DNA of 64,000 nucleotides, from assembly GCA_914767715.1 (NCBI GenBank), contig OU612068.1:4526001-4590000 (forward strand), in the 5' to 3' direction. Positions 48,590 through 60,500 of the stretch are shown in pieces; within the stretch, counting starts at the first letter, position 1; each line of letters starts with the position of its first letter. Made by a program: the position numbers and the translations under genes. The notes under the pieces were generated by a model. It was not told the origin of the DNA, did not search any database, and saw nothing but the letters and a program-made list of their open reading frames with translations. Source of the DNA: Membranipora membranacea. Taxonomy: Eukaryota > Bryozoa > Gymnolaemata > Cheilostomatida > Membraniporidae.

Positions 48590-51433
48590 GCTCCAAACAA
48601 CAGGCCAACCTTTCAATACAAATTTTTCTCAACCTCATTTTGACACTTTAAAAGTGATCAAAAATCGTTTTTCTTTTGCCCATTTGAATATTCGTGGAAT
48701 CACTTCAAAAATTGATGAAGTGAGAGTGAGACACATATTATCTACTTACAATTTTTCAATCTTCGGTTTAAGCGAGACTTTTCTGGATGGAAACAAACCA
48801 GATTCTTTTTATCAGATTCCATCATATGATATGTTAAGAAGAGATAGGAAACCTCGACCTGGAGGTGGTATAATATGTTATATAAAGCAGGGTATTCAGT
48901 ATGAACTAATCAATGATTTCAATCACATAATTGATGAATCTATTACCATCAAAATTCGCCATAAAGCATCTCATGCTTTCTTAATTTCCTTCATTTATCG
49001 TCCTCCGAACACGTTAATTTCTTGGAATGACTCTTTGAGACTCTACCTAGATTGTTGCACCAAGCACACAGAAGAAGTCATCATTCTTGGTGACTTTAAT
49101 GCAAATCTCTTGGAAAATAGCAGAAAGAAAAAATGGCTACCAATTTTCTCCAGATTCTCTTTCAAACAAATGGTGAATGAGCCAACACGTGTCAGCGAAA
49201 ATATATCTAGCCTGCTTGATCATATTTACACAAATAAAGATTGTAACTTACGACATACCTCAGTATTAAAAACAGCTGTAAGTGATCACTATCTCACATA
49301 TAGCATAAGAAAAATAGGTGTTGTCCCAAGTGTAAAAAAATTCAAAATAAGCTTCAATGATTTTTCTAGAATGACCCCAGAAAATTTACGCAGATCTTTT
49401 TCAGATGTTAATTGGGATATCATTCGATATCTCAGGTCATCTAGTGAGATGATAGAAAGTTTCAATCAGTTGTTTTTGGAGAAAATTAGTCTAAATGTTA
49501 GGAGGAAAGTTCGTTTTGTAAAGACAGAAGTTTTACCACCATGGCTTGATATTGAAGTCTCTAGACAAATGAAAATAAGGGATTCACTAAAACACTCTCA
49601 AAACTGGGATGATTACAAAAAGCAGAGAAATTTAGTTACAAATCTTATAAAAAAAAAAAAGAAGACATATTTTTATGGTTTGGTTAAAAACTCAGCAAAT
49701 AATAATACAAAACCAATTTGGGACGCCCTCAACATCGGAAAGACAAAGAAAAAGTCTTCTAGTTCTTCTTCAACTCTTACCAGCAAAGACCTGAACAATC
49801 ATTTCACAACAATCGCTGATATACTAGGTCATGGGTTTAGAAAGGAAAATCATTCAAAAAATACCCCTGAAATCAGAGATAATATACTACCTACAAACTC
49901 TCAGGAAAAATTCTTGTCTAACTTTGAAAGATTTACTCCTGCATCAATTTGCCTTTATCTCAAATCTTTTTCTGATAAGAAATCGACTGGTCCTGATGGT
50001 ATCTCAGTTATGATGCTTAAAAAGACGCTCCCTTTTGTCGTTAATATATTGACCGACATCTTCAATCGGAGTCTTATTGAGGGTGATTTTCCCAAATGTT
50101 GGAAGACAGCTAGAGTAACCCCTGTTTTTAAGGGTGGAGATCCGAATGATCCATCGAATTACAGACCTATATCGATTCTGCCTATATTGTCAAAGATTTT
50201 TGAAAAACATATAAATGTTTAATGACTTTCCTGACTGACATAAAAACTATTCACCCTCTTCAATCAGGATTCAGAAGTAATTACTCTTGCTCTGATGCTG
50301 TACATAAAGTGGTGTCAGATGTGCTCCACCAAAAGCAAAAAAATAGGTGTGTTATAGGAATGTTCTTGGACTTCTGTAAGGCTTTCGACTGTGTAAACCA
50401 TGATATCTTGTTTAATAAACTCGCTTCCTATAAAATAATTGGTCCCTCATTGAAGTTGATAAAATCATTTCTTGATGACCGGCAACAATATGTATTTTAT
50501 AATCAAATTGCTTCAGAGAAAAAACCAATTAACATAGGTGTCCCACAGGGTTCAATTTTAGCTCCAACTTTATTTCTTGTGTTCATAAATGATATGTTAA
50601 ATTTACCCCTGTCCTCAACTGCTTATGCGTACGCAGACGATACTGTATTTATATGCCATCAGAAAGATCCACAGTCTCTGGAGCAACATTGTAGGGGTGA
50701 CTTGGGTGTCATCCAAGAATGGTGCTATAATAATCGGATGACCATAAATATAAAAAAATCCCATTACCTTGTTTTTGGCAATGCAAAACATAAATTTGAT
50801 TTAAAATTCTCCAATACCACCCTGTTACGATCATCTACCACAAAACTACTTGGATTTACAATTAGTGATTCGATGTCATTTGATAATCATATTGAATATA
50901 TAAAAACTAAAATACAAAAAAATACCAATTTGTTACAATTATGCAGAACATTTTTGACCACACAATCAGCCAGACAGTTTTACTTTCAATTCATACATTG
51001 CCACATCATAAATGGAATACAATTTTTCTTGAATATCAGTCCAAAATATCAGCTAGACTCACTTTATGTTTATCAGAAAGCTGCACTAAGAATTATTGCA
51101 AATATTCATTACAATCCAGTTCAATTATCAAATACGTTTTTCTTACGTTGTACTTTAAAAATATTGCCACTTCCCAGTCTTCTTATATATTTTAGTTCTC
51201 TCTATGCCTACAGAATAATGTATAACATCACACCTAGCTATATTAATGATCTTTTTCTTTCTAGAAATCGAAGATACCCCAAGCGCGATAATTTTCTTAT
51301 TTTACCTCCTAATGATAAACTAAACATTGCAATTGCTTCATCTTTTAATAATTTTCCTTTGTCAATACGCTCCCTGAGCAAATTAACATCATTTAAATCT
51401 GGCGTCTTCAAATATCTTTTGTTTCAATTATAA
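48582..51433 (+). pseudogene. LINE ORF2: endonuclease plus reverse transcriptase, frameshifted
   Basis: First part 48582-50222: apurinic-type endonuclease with LNIRG near the start, LSETFLD, GGGIICYIK, ILGDFNANL, LLDHIYTN and VSDHYLT, then the RT N-terminus (DKKSTGPDGIS, RVTPVFKGGDPNDPSNYRPI). Second part 50222-51433 in another frame: GMFLDFCKAFDCVNHDIL, GVPQGSILAPTLFLVFINDM, the catalytic YADDT box, TKLLGFTIS and a thumb/C-terminal region. The break falls at TTTAATG (50219-50225) between the RT fingers and palm, so it is more likely a mutation than programmed coupling. A restriction-enzyme-like domain and RNase H are not evident. I do not assign a clade. Confidence 0.88.
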
Positions 51434-53739
51434 CATTATCTTTTTATCTCTGCAACAAGTTTTGCCTCTGTACAATACTGTAATGAAAATATCTTAACAT
51501 TTTTATTTTCTCTCTTCTCAAAGACATCCTATCTATTTCCACCTCACTGCTGAAACATTTTAACTCATCTTCAGTCTCAAGCTTTCCTTTTTTTCTCTTT
51601 TCCTTTTCCTTTTTTCGGCACTATTCGGAAAACATTCCGCTACTGGAATAAAATAGACTGCCAATAAAAGTGTAAAAAAAAAAAAAAAAAAAAAATTAGT
51701 TGGGCCATAGCATAAATACTTCGCATGCAAACATACCGGCAGCTGGTTTCGCTTCACAAGTTCTCCCAGACCCATTTCTCTCTGGTGTATCGGATTTATG
51801 GCTGTAGTTGAGTTGCTGCACACCCTCAAATATTGTTGCCACTGTACATATACCGACTGAAACCAGGATAAACACCCTGCGATAGAAGAAAGAGATATTG
51901 TTGAGCCACCCAGATCCTTTAACAGAAGTACCATAATCATGATAACAAACCTTCTCATAAAAAATATCCAACTCCTTGTTTTGGGCTACCACCATTAAAA
52001 AGTTAGACCAAGTAAGTGCCTTAAGTGCTCGATGGCTATTTGGACCTAGCTTGTGTAGGAGTTATCTATTAGATGGCTCTGTGAATATATGTCCTTGGTA
52101 AACAAGCTACGAATTATCAAAGAAGTGACAATATGTTAATCAAAAAAAGAAACTATGCCTCCATAATAAGGTTGGTTTGTTTACTCACAGAGCAGCTATG
52201 CTTCCAGCTGGTAGTTCTTTACTCAAATCCTGACATTTCGTTGTGACATATTATTTCTTAAACCTAACCTACACTTATCCAGAACCAAAACCCCTTCAGA
52301 CCCCTATCAGCAAACAAGAGACTTTGATCAATCCTCCAAAACTGCTGAAGACCAAAACAGTATATAGTCTGGCAGCTAGTTCTTCAGTGCTTGTGCAATA
52401 TTATTCCCCCGAAAAAATTCACAGCACTTCTGGGTAAGAATTATGTATAATGTTAGGTATTTTTCCCACTGATCTACGATCTACTGTACAAGCCCAATGA
52501 GCTGTCAGACTATATATTACTTTGGGTCTTTCGCTAGTCTTTAAAATACACGAACTACTATTGAAATCAACCAACTTACCATAAAGGGAACAGATACTGA
52601 GCAGTACTTGTTAGAGATGTTATCACTGATGGCACTGCTGCCTGATACTATTGGGAATGTTACATTAATACATTCATCATACATCCCAAGGTAGTTACGG
52701 CGCCCGAGAAGTAATCCATCTCCAGGTATGCCAAATGAATCAAAATCTACAAAACATCAGAATAGTATAGTTTGCAATCCTCAGTTTTAAAAAGAACAGC
52801 TTTCAACATATATACAAACAACTCACCTTGTTATTATTAAGTATTAAAGCTATAGCTCAATCATTTAGCTTGATTTTAGGAAATTATTGATCAATCTGTG
52901 ACCTTTCATCCTCTGTTTGTCTCTTCACAAGATATTTACATGACACAAGAAAACGTAGAAACAAAAAGGAATCCAGCAAATTGGTATTAGGGCTATGTGG
53001 AAGACCTACTGGATGTACACCTAAGGGTCATTTTGTAGAATATTTTATGAGGTTTCAATTGAACTATAGTTTACATCGGTGCAAGTATAATAGTGGTGTG
53101 TGGAATGAAGATGGCCCCAGTGAAGCAAGAAGTTTTGGATTAACGGATTAAAAGAAGGTGTAAATTAAGTAATTTCTCTCACTCACATCGTAGTTTGTTC
53201 ATATCTGTAATAGGTAAATCCACTATGAACATGATAGCCCGAGCACAGTCCTCTGAGATATTAGCCTTAGATACAGCGTTCTCCAGAATCTGCTCATGAT
53301 TACTGTAGTTGGATGCTAACTGTTTCAGGTTAACCCAGTACATACTGTCTGCAGCATCTGATTGGTGGATATTCACCAAACCTATAAGTGAACAGAGCGA
53401 GAAGTTTGCAGGCTGACTCAGCTAATTGTGAAATCATTTTGTCGGCAATCAACATGTCATAACCATACGGTAAATTGAGGTCTTCTTACACACTGGTTCA
53501 TCCACTCAATTGTTTAGGATGGATAATCTCAAAGTTGTTTTGCGAAAAGGGTAACATAAGAGGAAAAGTTGATTGATACTCACTTTGAACACTTTCGAGC
53601 TCAGTAGTTGAGGAGGTTACAGAATGACTTTGAAAGACCTTCTTGAGGCTTCCAGTCGAGCCATTGACTTCTCCATAGGTCGCTGAAAACAGTAACAGAA
53701 AACCTGCACACAATACAGCTATGTGCTCACCCATTACTG

Positions 53740-54584
53740 ATCCTGCAAAAGCCAGCGTATAAATCAGTACCAATGAAAAACACTTGGCTCAAGGGGAGAA
53801 GACGGTCTGAATCAACCAGACAAAGTGATTTTAGAAGCTAGTCATTGTGCAAATGTTTAGTTACACAGCTATAGGATGACCGAAATGATCTGGATCAGTT
53901 TTAATTATTGGTTACACTTAGGAGCCACCCATAATAGTGCTTGTAAATACAGTTTTATACAGAGTATGACTGCTGTAAAGTTATAGCAGGTTATAACAGA
54001 TAATTTTAGGCAGTCTACTTATAAATTAGTAAACCTGGCATTAACCTGCCATTTACCATTGAGATGAAGAGCATGTATTACTCCGTAATTAAAAGATTAT
54101 TTTACTGGTACAATAAATAATAGCCACAAGTCTCTGTTGTATATAGTTATTTTTGTCCACACTTCTGGATTATAGATTACTGGTATAGAAATATGTAATG
54201 GGCAGTATGCTGGAAGAATAAGTGCAATAATCCCCTTTCCAAATGTGGTAGCTTGTGCAGGCATAAATGGGAATCATTAGCTCATGTCAACTTATAGTTT
54301 ATAAAACTGGATTACCCATTCCATCTATTATTGTCATGGACACTGATTTCCATCTCAGTTTATTGGTAAGAGTTTGAGCTTAGTGGGGGCAGAAACTAGC
54401 GCAGGTGATCTATCATCAATAAACCTATCATTATCCTGACAATCAGAGTTATTGATGTGTTATACGCTGGCTGTAAAAGCCTGATATAAGTACAAGCTTG
54501 TGACAGTTTGACAGTTTTATATATTAAATTAAATTTTTGTTGCTGGATAGTAACCGACTGACAGGCAACTGACACACACAAAAG
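53740..54584. other. Bidirectional spacer
   Basis: About 850 bp between the start codons of the NRF-6-like gene (minus) and acetyltransferase copy B (plus), a head-to-head arrangement that may hold shared upstream elements. No specific motif asserted. Confidence 0.4.
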
Positions 54585-57500
54585 ATGGCAAGTAACGCTA
54601 TCGAAATCAAGGTGAGAGTGGAGTCCTTGTGGTTTTTAACTATTTGATTTTGCACTTGGTTGACAGATGATTCACCGGTGAATACTCATACTAGCAAACT
54701 TCTTGCTTCGAGCAGATTGCCTGTTGGAACGATGTTTTTAAGAATGATAAGAGCAAAGGATGTCATGATATTTCATAAAAAATCTCATGAGGTCAAATAC
54801 TCGTAATAGAAACGGCACTTTGTTACAGGTTTTGGAGAACCCAGCAGAAAACTGGGAGTTGCTGTTGGAAGCATTTCTAGATGAGCGAGTTCAAAGTGCT
54901 GTTATGGCTGGAATTTCGCCAGTTCACACACCGGCGGGCCAAAAGATCATGGCTGAAATCCTCAAACAAATGATCGAGACTATTAATGGACCTGTTATTA
55001 TAGCTTGGGATGCCGACACGAAAAAGGTATTTTTTATTTTTTAATCTAGTAAATGTTTCAAACATCACTTACTATGCTGTGTATTCTTGCAAAAACTTGC
55101 AAAACTAATTTATTGACTCATAATAATCTTAAATCATCTAGCAAGACCTTTATGGTAATCAAAAACATTTTTTCTTTCTTATAATGTAACATATTATAGT
55201 GGAAAAAATATGGGGCACTTCACGCATTTGTAACAGAAAGTGACGATCAGCAGCACTGTATATGTTGTTTGGCAGACAGGGTACTTGCCATAGTATTAGA
55301 TGTTGTCAAATCTGGTGCAGAATTGACGAACAAATGAACACCATCACCAGGAAATTGTTAGAAATTCAACAATGTACGACATAGGTTAGCGAAAGGGAGG
55401 TGGGAGGGGAATTTGAGCAGACTTTTTTCTTTCAATACTGGTATGCTGACAGGATATCAGATTGAAGGAAAGAAGATGTGAATAACATAACAGCCTATCA
55501 TTGGCTGTGAACAGTAGTTCTAAGTTTTCCTTACCAATAAGTTTTCCTTAGCTGGTTGAGGGAGGGCAACTTCTTATTCAGTTGACCTTGATTATTTGTC
55601 ATATCTTGGGACTGATTGCGAAGACAAGGAGAGTGTTATAAGGGCAGAAAAAAATCTTTTTTTGTACCAAAAACTTTATTTTGATCTTGATCATCTTCCA
55701 ATTAAAATCATCAATTGAGCAACAAACAATATGATTGCATTACCCCATAGACTTAATAATAAACCTAGACAGGACACTGTATATAGCTGAAGTGGGGCAC
55801 TTAAATATGGTGACGCGACGTCACTGGAGGGTGTTGAAACAGTGATTTTTACTGATGGCTATCATTGATTTACCTGTCCCGGCTCTGGTTAAATGTTGAT
55901 AACTCAATTGGCTTCAATCGGAATTTAAGTTAGAAAATTGCAATAAATTCAGCAGCTTCTGGTGATCATTTTGATAGTCTGTTTAATTTCATAGCTCAAA
56001 TATTATCAAAAAAGCAAGCTATTGAAAACGGTGCATAGACGTAAAGCTATAATTTTTTTTGCAGTTTCAGTCCTGAATAAATGCTTATATCTCAAACAAT
56101 TTTGATTGAATTTTGAGTTTGAAAATTGCAATAGACTCAGCAGCTTCCGGTGACTATTTTGATAGTCTGTTTAGCTTCATAGCTCAGATATTATCAAAAA
56201 ACCAAGCTATTGAAAACAGTGCATAGACTCGAAGCCATAATTATTTTTTCAGTTTCAGTCCTGATTAAATGCTTATTTCTCAAACAATTTTTTGGAATTT
56301 TGAGTTTGAAAATTGCTATCAATTCAGCAGCTCCTGGTGATCATTTTAATAGTCTGTTTAGCTTTGTAGCTCAAATATTATCAAAAAAGCAAGCTACTGA
56401 AAATGGTGCTTAGACTCGAAGCTATACTTTTTTTTGCAGTTTCAGCCCTGTTTTAAAGTTTATTTCCTTATCAATTTCGATGGGATTTTGAGTTTAAAAA
56501 TTGCAATAGATTTAGTAGCTTGTGGAGATCATTTTGATGGTCTGTTCTGCCTTGTAGCTCAATTATAACCATGAAGTTCAGGACTTTCTTTCTTGGAATA
56601 ACTGAGGAAGCAAGCAATTGCATTTACTTGCTTAATACACAATTACCAAAGAAATGACTAGTTTCATCCTTGCTTTTTTTGAATGCTTTTTTGCTCATTT
56701 TGAGCCAGGCATACACAATAAGAAATGTCATGACCTTAGACAAATTATCCACCACCATTATTGAAATGTGACCAAACGAGATAGTTGGAAGTAAACAAGT
56801 CAAGGCCTGATCTCACAAAGCTTCAAATAAAATTGAAGTTCATTGTAGACGATATTCTGTGTAGCTAATATAATGGTCACTTCGGTGGGTCAAAAGTAAA
56901 GGGAGACCTCCTGCCCAGCAGCCTGATAAAACAAGCAACAGCTAAATCTGGTAATTTAGAAAATCATAATACATCAATTCTGACCATGAAACACTATCTT
57001 ATGAACTTTTGAAATACTATTATGTTTATTGGGTCTGCTGGAGTCAGCAATATAGCAACAGATTTCTAGATTTCTGAGTACACAGCAGTTGTAACACTCA
57101 TCAAGCTAAGCCCTATTTGTTCACAATGGATGAGCCAGGCCAGAGCGGATCTTCTGAACCACCAGGATGTAACAATGATACATAATTATAGATCTTGCCT
57201 AGTGGCAGAAATAATAACATTCAAATACACATTAATAACAATAAACAATGATTTACTAATGGACTGTATCCTGATTCCTGGTGTGTGTGGTCATGCCTTG
57301 CCGTTTCTGTTGGGCGTGAACTAATTATTAATTGCTTTACTATTGCCTGCTTTTTTATGATTTAATGGACATCACATGATATTACTGGATATCCTATTCT
57401 CATATCCTTTTTGGTTACTATATAAGGAGATAGTTTTTAACTTGTTTAAATTGGTATTAAAGATGGAGTGTAATTCAGATCCAGCATTAATTGTAGACAC

Positions 57501-60500
57501 TTGGTAGTCTATCTACAGGGATTTACTTTTGCGGGGAGTAATAATATGGACCGACATTTTTTTTTATGAGACTTACTTTTACCAATTTGCTATGCTCAAA
57601 ATTAAATCCTAAAAACTTATGAGATCACGGTAATTACACGGAGCATAGCATGTCTTGTCAAGACAGTCTACATTGAGCCATATTTAATAGCGTAAAGCAT
57701 GATGATTAATGATATACTGATTTATATTGCATTAGAAAATCAATATCATGCAGTGCACCTGCTTTCACACACACTGTGACACTGTAATTTAACTATAAAC
57801 TGACCTGAAAATTATTGTATTTCTGCACTTTTTTACATCTAATTTTCTTCTTAAAAAAAGAAAATTAGGTTTCAAAACTACATCAGCAGAGTCAAATATA
57901 GTTGAGGAATGTGTAGCTATAATGATTTTCAAAAATACTAAATATTTACTGAGAAAAATCGCTAAATGTAAATCAGTCATTATTGATTGATGGGGCATTG
58001 TTTATGAGAGTCCTACATAAGGCATCATATTCCTGCATATAAATGTAAACAAATTGTTATGATGTATTTGGCGCCAAATCGGAGCACATGTACATAATCG
58101 AAATTGGGTGATCTATCAACCTGGATAGGGACGGGAAAAAGTGAATCTGACCCGTACCCCTCCTTTAACTGAGAGAGAAAATACATTTTAGTTATGCACA
58201 CATACGCATAAGAATATTGTCCTATCTTCACCACTGGTGATTGGCACACTGATTAAGTGCCGTCACAGATATTGTCCTTGCTTGTTCGGTTATAACAAGG
58301 AGGAAAGTCCAAAACTCCCCGGTTATACCTAAGCTACAACGCTGAACAGACCTTCAAAATGAGCCCCATAAGCTGCTGAGTCTATTGCAATTTTCAAACT
58401 TGAAATCCCATTAAAATTGATTAGGCAATAAACTTCAAATCAAGGTTGAAACTGCAAAAAAAGTTATAGTTTTGAGTCTATGCACTGTTTTCAATAGCTT
58501 GCTTTTTTGATAATATTTAAGCTACGAAGCTAAATAGACTATCAAAATGATCGGCAGAAGCTGCTGAATTTATTTCAATTTTCAAACTTAAATTCCGATT
58601 GAAGCCAATTGAGTTATCAACATTTAACCAGAGCTGGGACAGGTAAATCAATGATAGCTATGGGTAAAAATCACTGTTTCTACACCCTCCAGTGACGTCG
58701 CATCACCATAATTAAGTGCCTCAATGCTAATGCTCCATACAGTTTCCTGTCTAGGTTTATTATTAAGTCTATGCATTACCCTAAAATGTTGAGCCATCTT
58801 AGGCAGTATGGCTTTGACTGGCTTTTGTCAATCTCTTAATCTTGATTGGCTAATATAGCTTCAAGTGCCACTCCCTTGTCATGCTATTTTTAAGGGGAAA
58901 ATTTGTTAGATGTTTTTTTTTCATCATAAACATATAAATACTCTAGACTGGAAACTACTGGCTCAGAGCGTCCTCTCTAATTCAGTGACGCAACGTTACT
59001 GCGCTATTCACTTTTTCACTGTAGTGCATAGGCCAGAATAGGAGTTATCTCCACATAAATATAATGTGTGGATATAAGACCTTCTTATTTCTAATTACCA
59101 CCACTACAACTGGATATAACCGGCGAATTTTATAGAACATATTATAGTAATTAAGTATAAAATGTGATCAGTATATCGTGCAGTCATATATTGTCCGTGC
59201 AATAACAACTAACATTATAGCTGTTTCTGGCCTGAAGAATTTGTATGAAAAATGGTGCATAGACTATTGTAAATTTAAGGTTTTGCTCATCATTTTCACT
59301 GAATTAACTGCATCTGATCTTTCCAACTGTCAGAAATGTAACCATAAGATGGATAATACTGATGGTCCTTGAGTATGGCTTAATTTCAAATGTATTTTGT
59401 CAACTAAAGGCTTAAAATCTGAGCTCAGAACACTGAGTCTTTGCTCTTCATATCGATTCAGTGATTTTGCATGACAATATTGTTGAAGATTAGCTACTTC
59501 TGGATCAATCTTACTGAGACTTTAAACTAGCATAAGCTAGAAATTTTGGTCTAAGATTGACATGGTATTCCTACACATCTCTCCCTGATACACATGTATC
59601 AATCTGTGTAAAAATCAATAAATTATAAGCAGTGGAATCTTTCAATAACGTTGAAGGTTTATAATCTCACATATGACCTGGATGTCTAGTGTTTCCCCAA
59701 CATTTGGTGGGTATTGAGACTATATTTTTGAAGAAAATTAACTGGCAGAACATCGCAGAGGAAATAAGATTTGATAAAATACCACAATTTAACTCACCTT
59801 GTGGGAATAATCCGCTGGTTTGTGACAGGACATGAATAAAACATTGATAGGGATAAGCAATTGAACTATTATCATGGATGATTTAAACGCAGCCAAGACT
59901 GGCCCAATCAATCCGAAGAAAAACTTTTGTTAAGTTAAAGACCTTCAAAAATTAAGCAAGATTCTTGTCAATTCAAAAAATGGCCCAGACTGGCCCAATC
60001 AATCACATAAATATTGAGTTAAATGTGCATGCTGTAGAGAAAATAAAAGTGGCTCAGACTGGCCAAATGAATTGATAATTTAGTAGCTGTATATCTACCA
60101 AGACATATCTTATCAGACATGGCTGAACATAGGGAGGCGGGTCATTTTGGACCGAATCAGAGTGTTTGAATTCGTTTTCAAAACGGCCTCATGATGAGCC
60201 CGGATCCTTACATAACGATTGATTATTTCCCTCACAACGCTGCTTGCATGCTCAGCACAACTGAATAATGAGAGATGGCCTGACTCTATAATCTTTGATA
60301 GACTGTGCAGCCGGGCAAGTTCTGGGAATTTAGGACCCAAACCTGTTTTAAGCAATAATCTGATTACTCTCTCTGACAAAAGACACACTCTAAAAACTGC
60401 TTCAGAAGGGGTTTTGAGTCCATCGCGATTCTTAAGTTTGATTAGTGTCGGCATGTCAACTTCCCTCGCTTTGGCCACATCCTCGACACAAAGGCTACAG

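Larger units (their letters stand above)
48003..51697 (+). mobile_element. Non-LTR retrotransposon (LINE), near full length
   Basis: ORF1-like, endonuclease and reverse transcriptase regions in order, then a 3' end with AATAAA (51663) and a poly(A) run of about 22 nt (51674-51695). The short direct repeat AGTTGGG occurs at 47996-48002 and 51698-51704 and is a plausible target duplication, which sets the 5' end near 48003. It is inserted antisense in the NRF-6-like gene about 30 bp past a donor site. One frameshift in the RT region makes this copy inactive. Confidence 0.9.
44836..53734 (-). pseudogene. NRF-6-like membrane acyltransferase, core exons missing
   Basis: N-terminal half in continuous phase: 53734-53584 (signal peptide MGEHIAVLCAGFLLLFSATYG), 53381-53187, 52746-52580 (NRF domain: FDSFGIPGDGLLLGRRNYLG, MYDECINV, KYCSV), 52229-52189 (LPAGSIAAL), 51876-51737 (first span VFILVSVGICTVATIF). 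C-terminal exons: 47491 to about 47365 (hydrophobic), 46814-46670 (YFVPWARYQSYGVGILTG), 46074-45932 (WINDFLSWPGFVPLSRLTYC), 45063-44836 (last span, FALIFELPCSNLDRQF, then a Ser-rich tail). This is the order of nose-resistant-to-fluoxetine/acyltransferase-3 proteins. The expected centre (GLR...GHT region with the presumed catalytic His) and a C-terminal exon are absent, and phases do not join at either gap. A LINE lies at the first gap and SINEs at the second. I infer a broken gene; misassembly is the alternative. Confidence 0.7.

Noticed and set aside
50219-50225. Programmed TAATG stop-start coupling within ORF2
   Set aside because: It would split the reverse transcriptase between fingers and palm; a frameshift mutation is simpler.
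51560-51958. Minus-strand ORF of 132 codons overlapping the LINE poly(A)
   Set aside because: It reads through the poly(A/T) run (poly-Phe) and a transposon boundary; the real exon there is 51876-51737 in another frame.
57130-57324. Transposase ORF inside the 3-kb P-like element
   Set aside because: The translation shows no transposase motif; too short and AT-driven.
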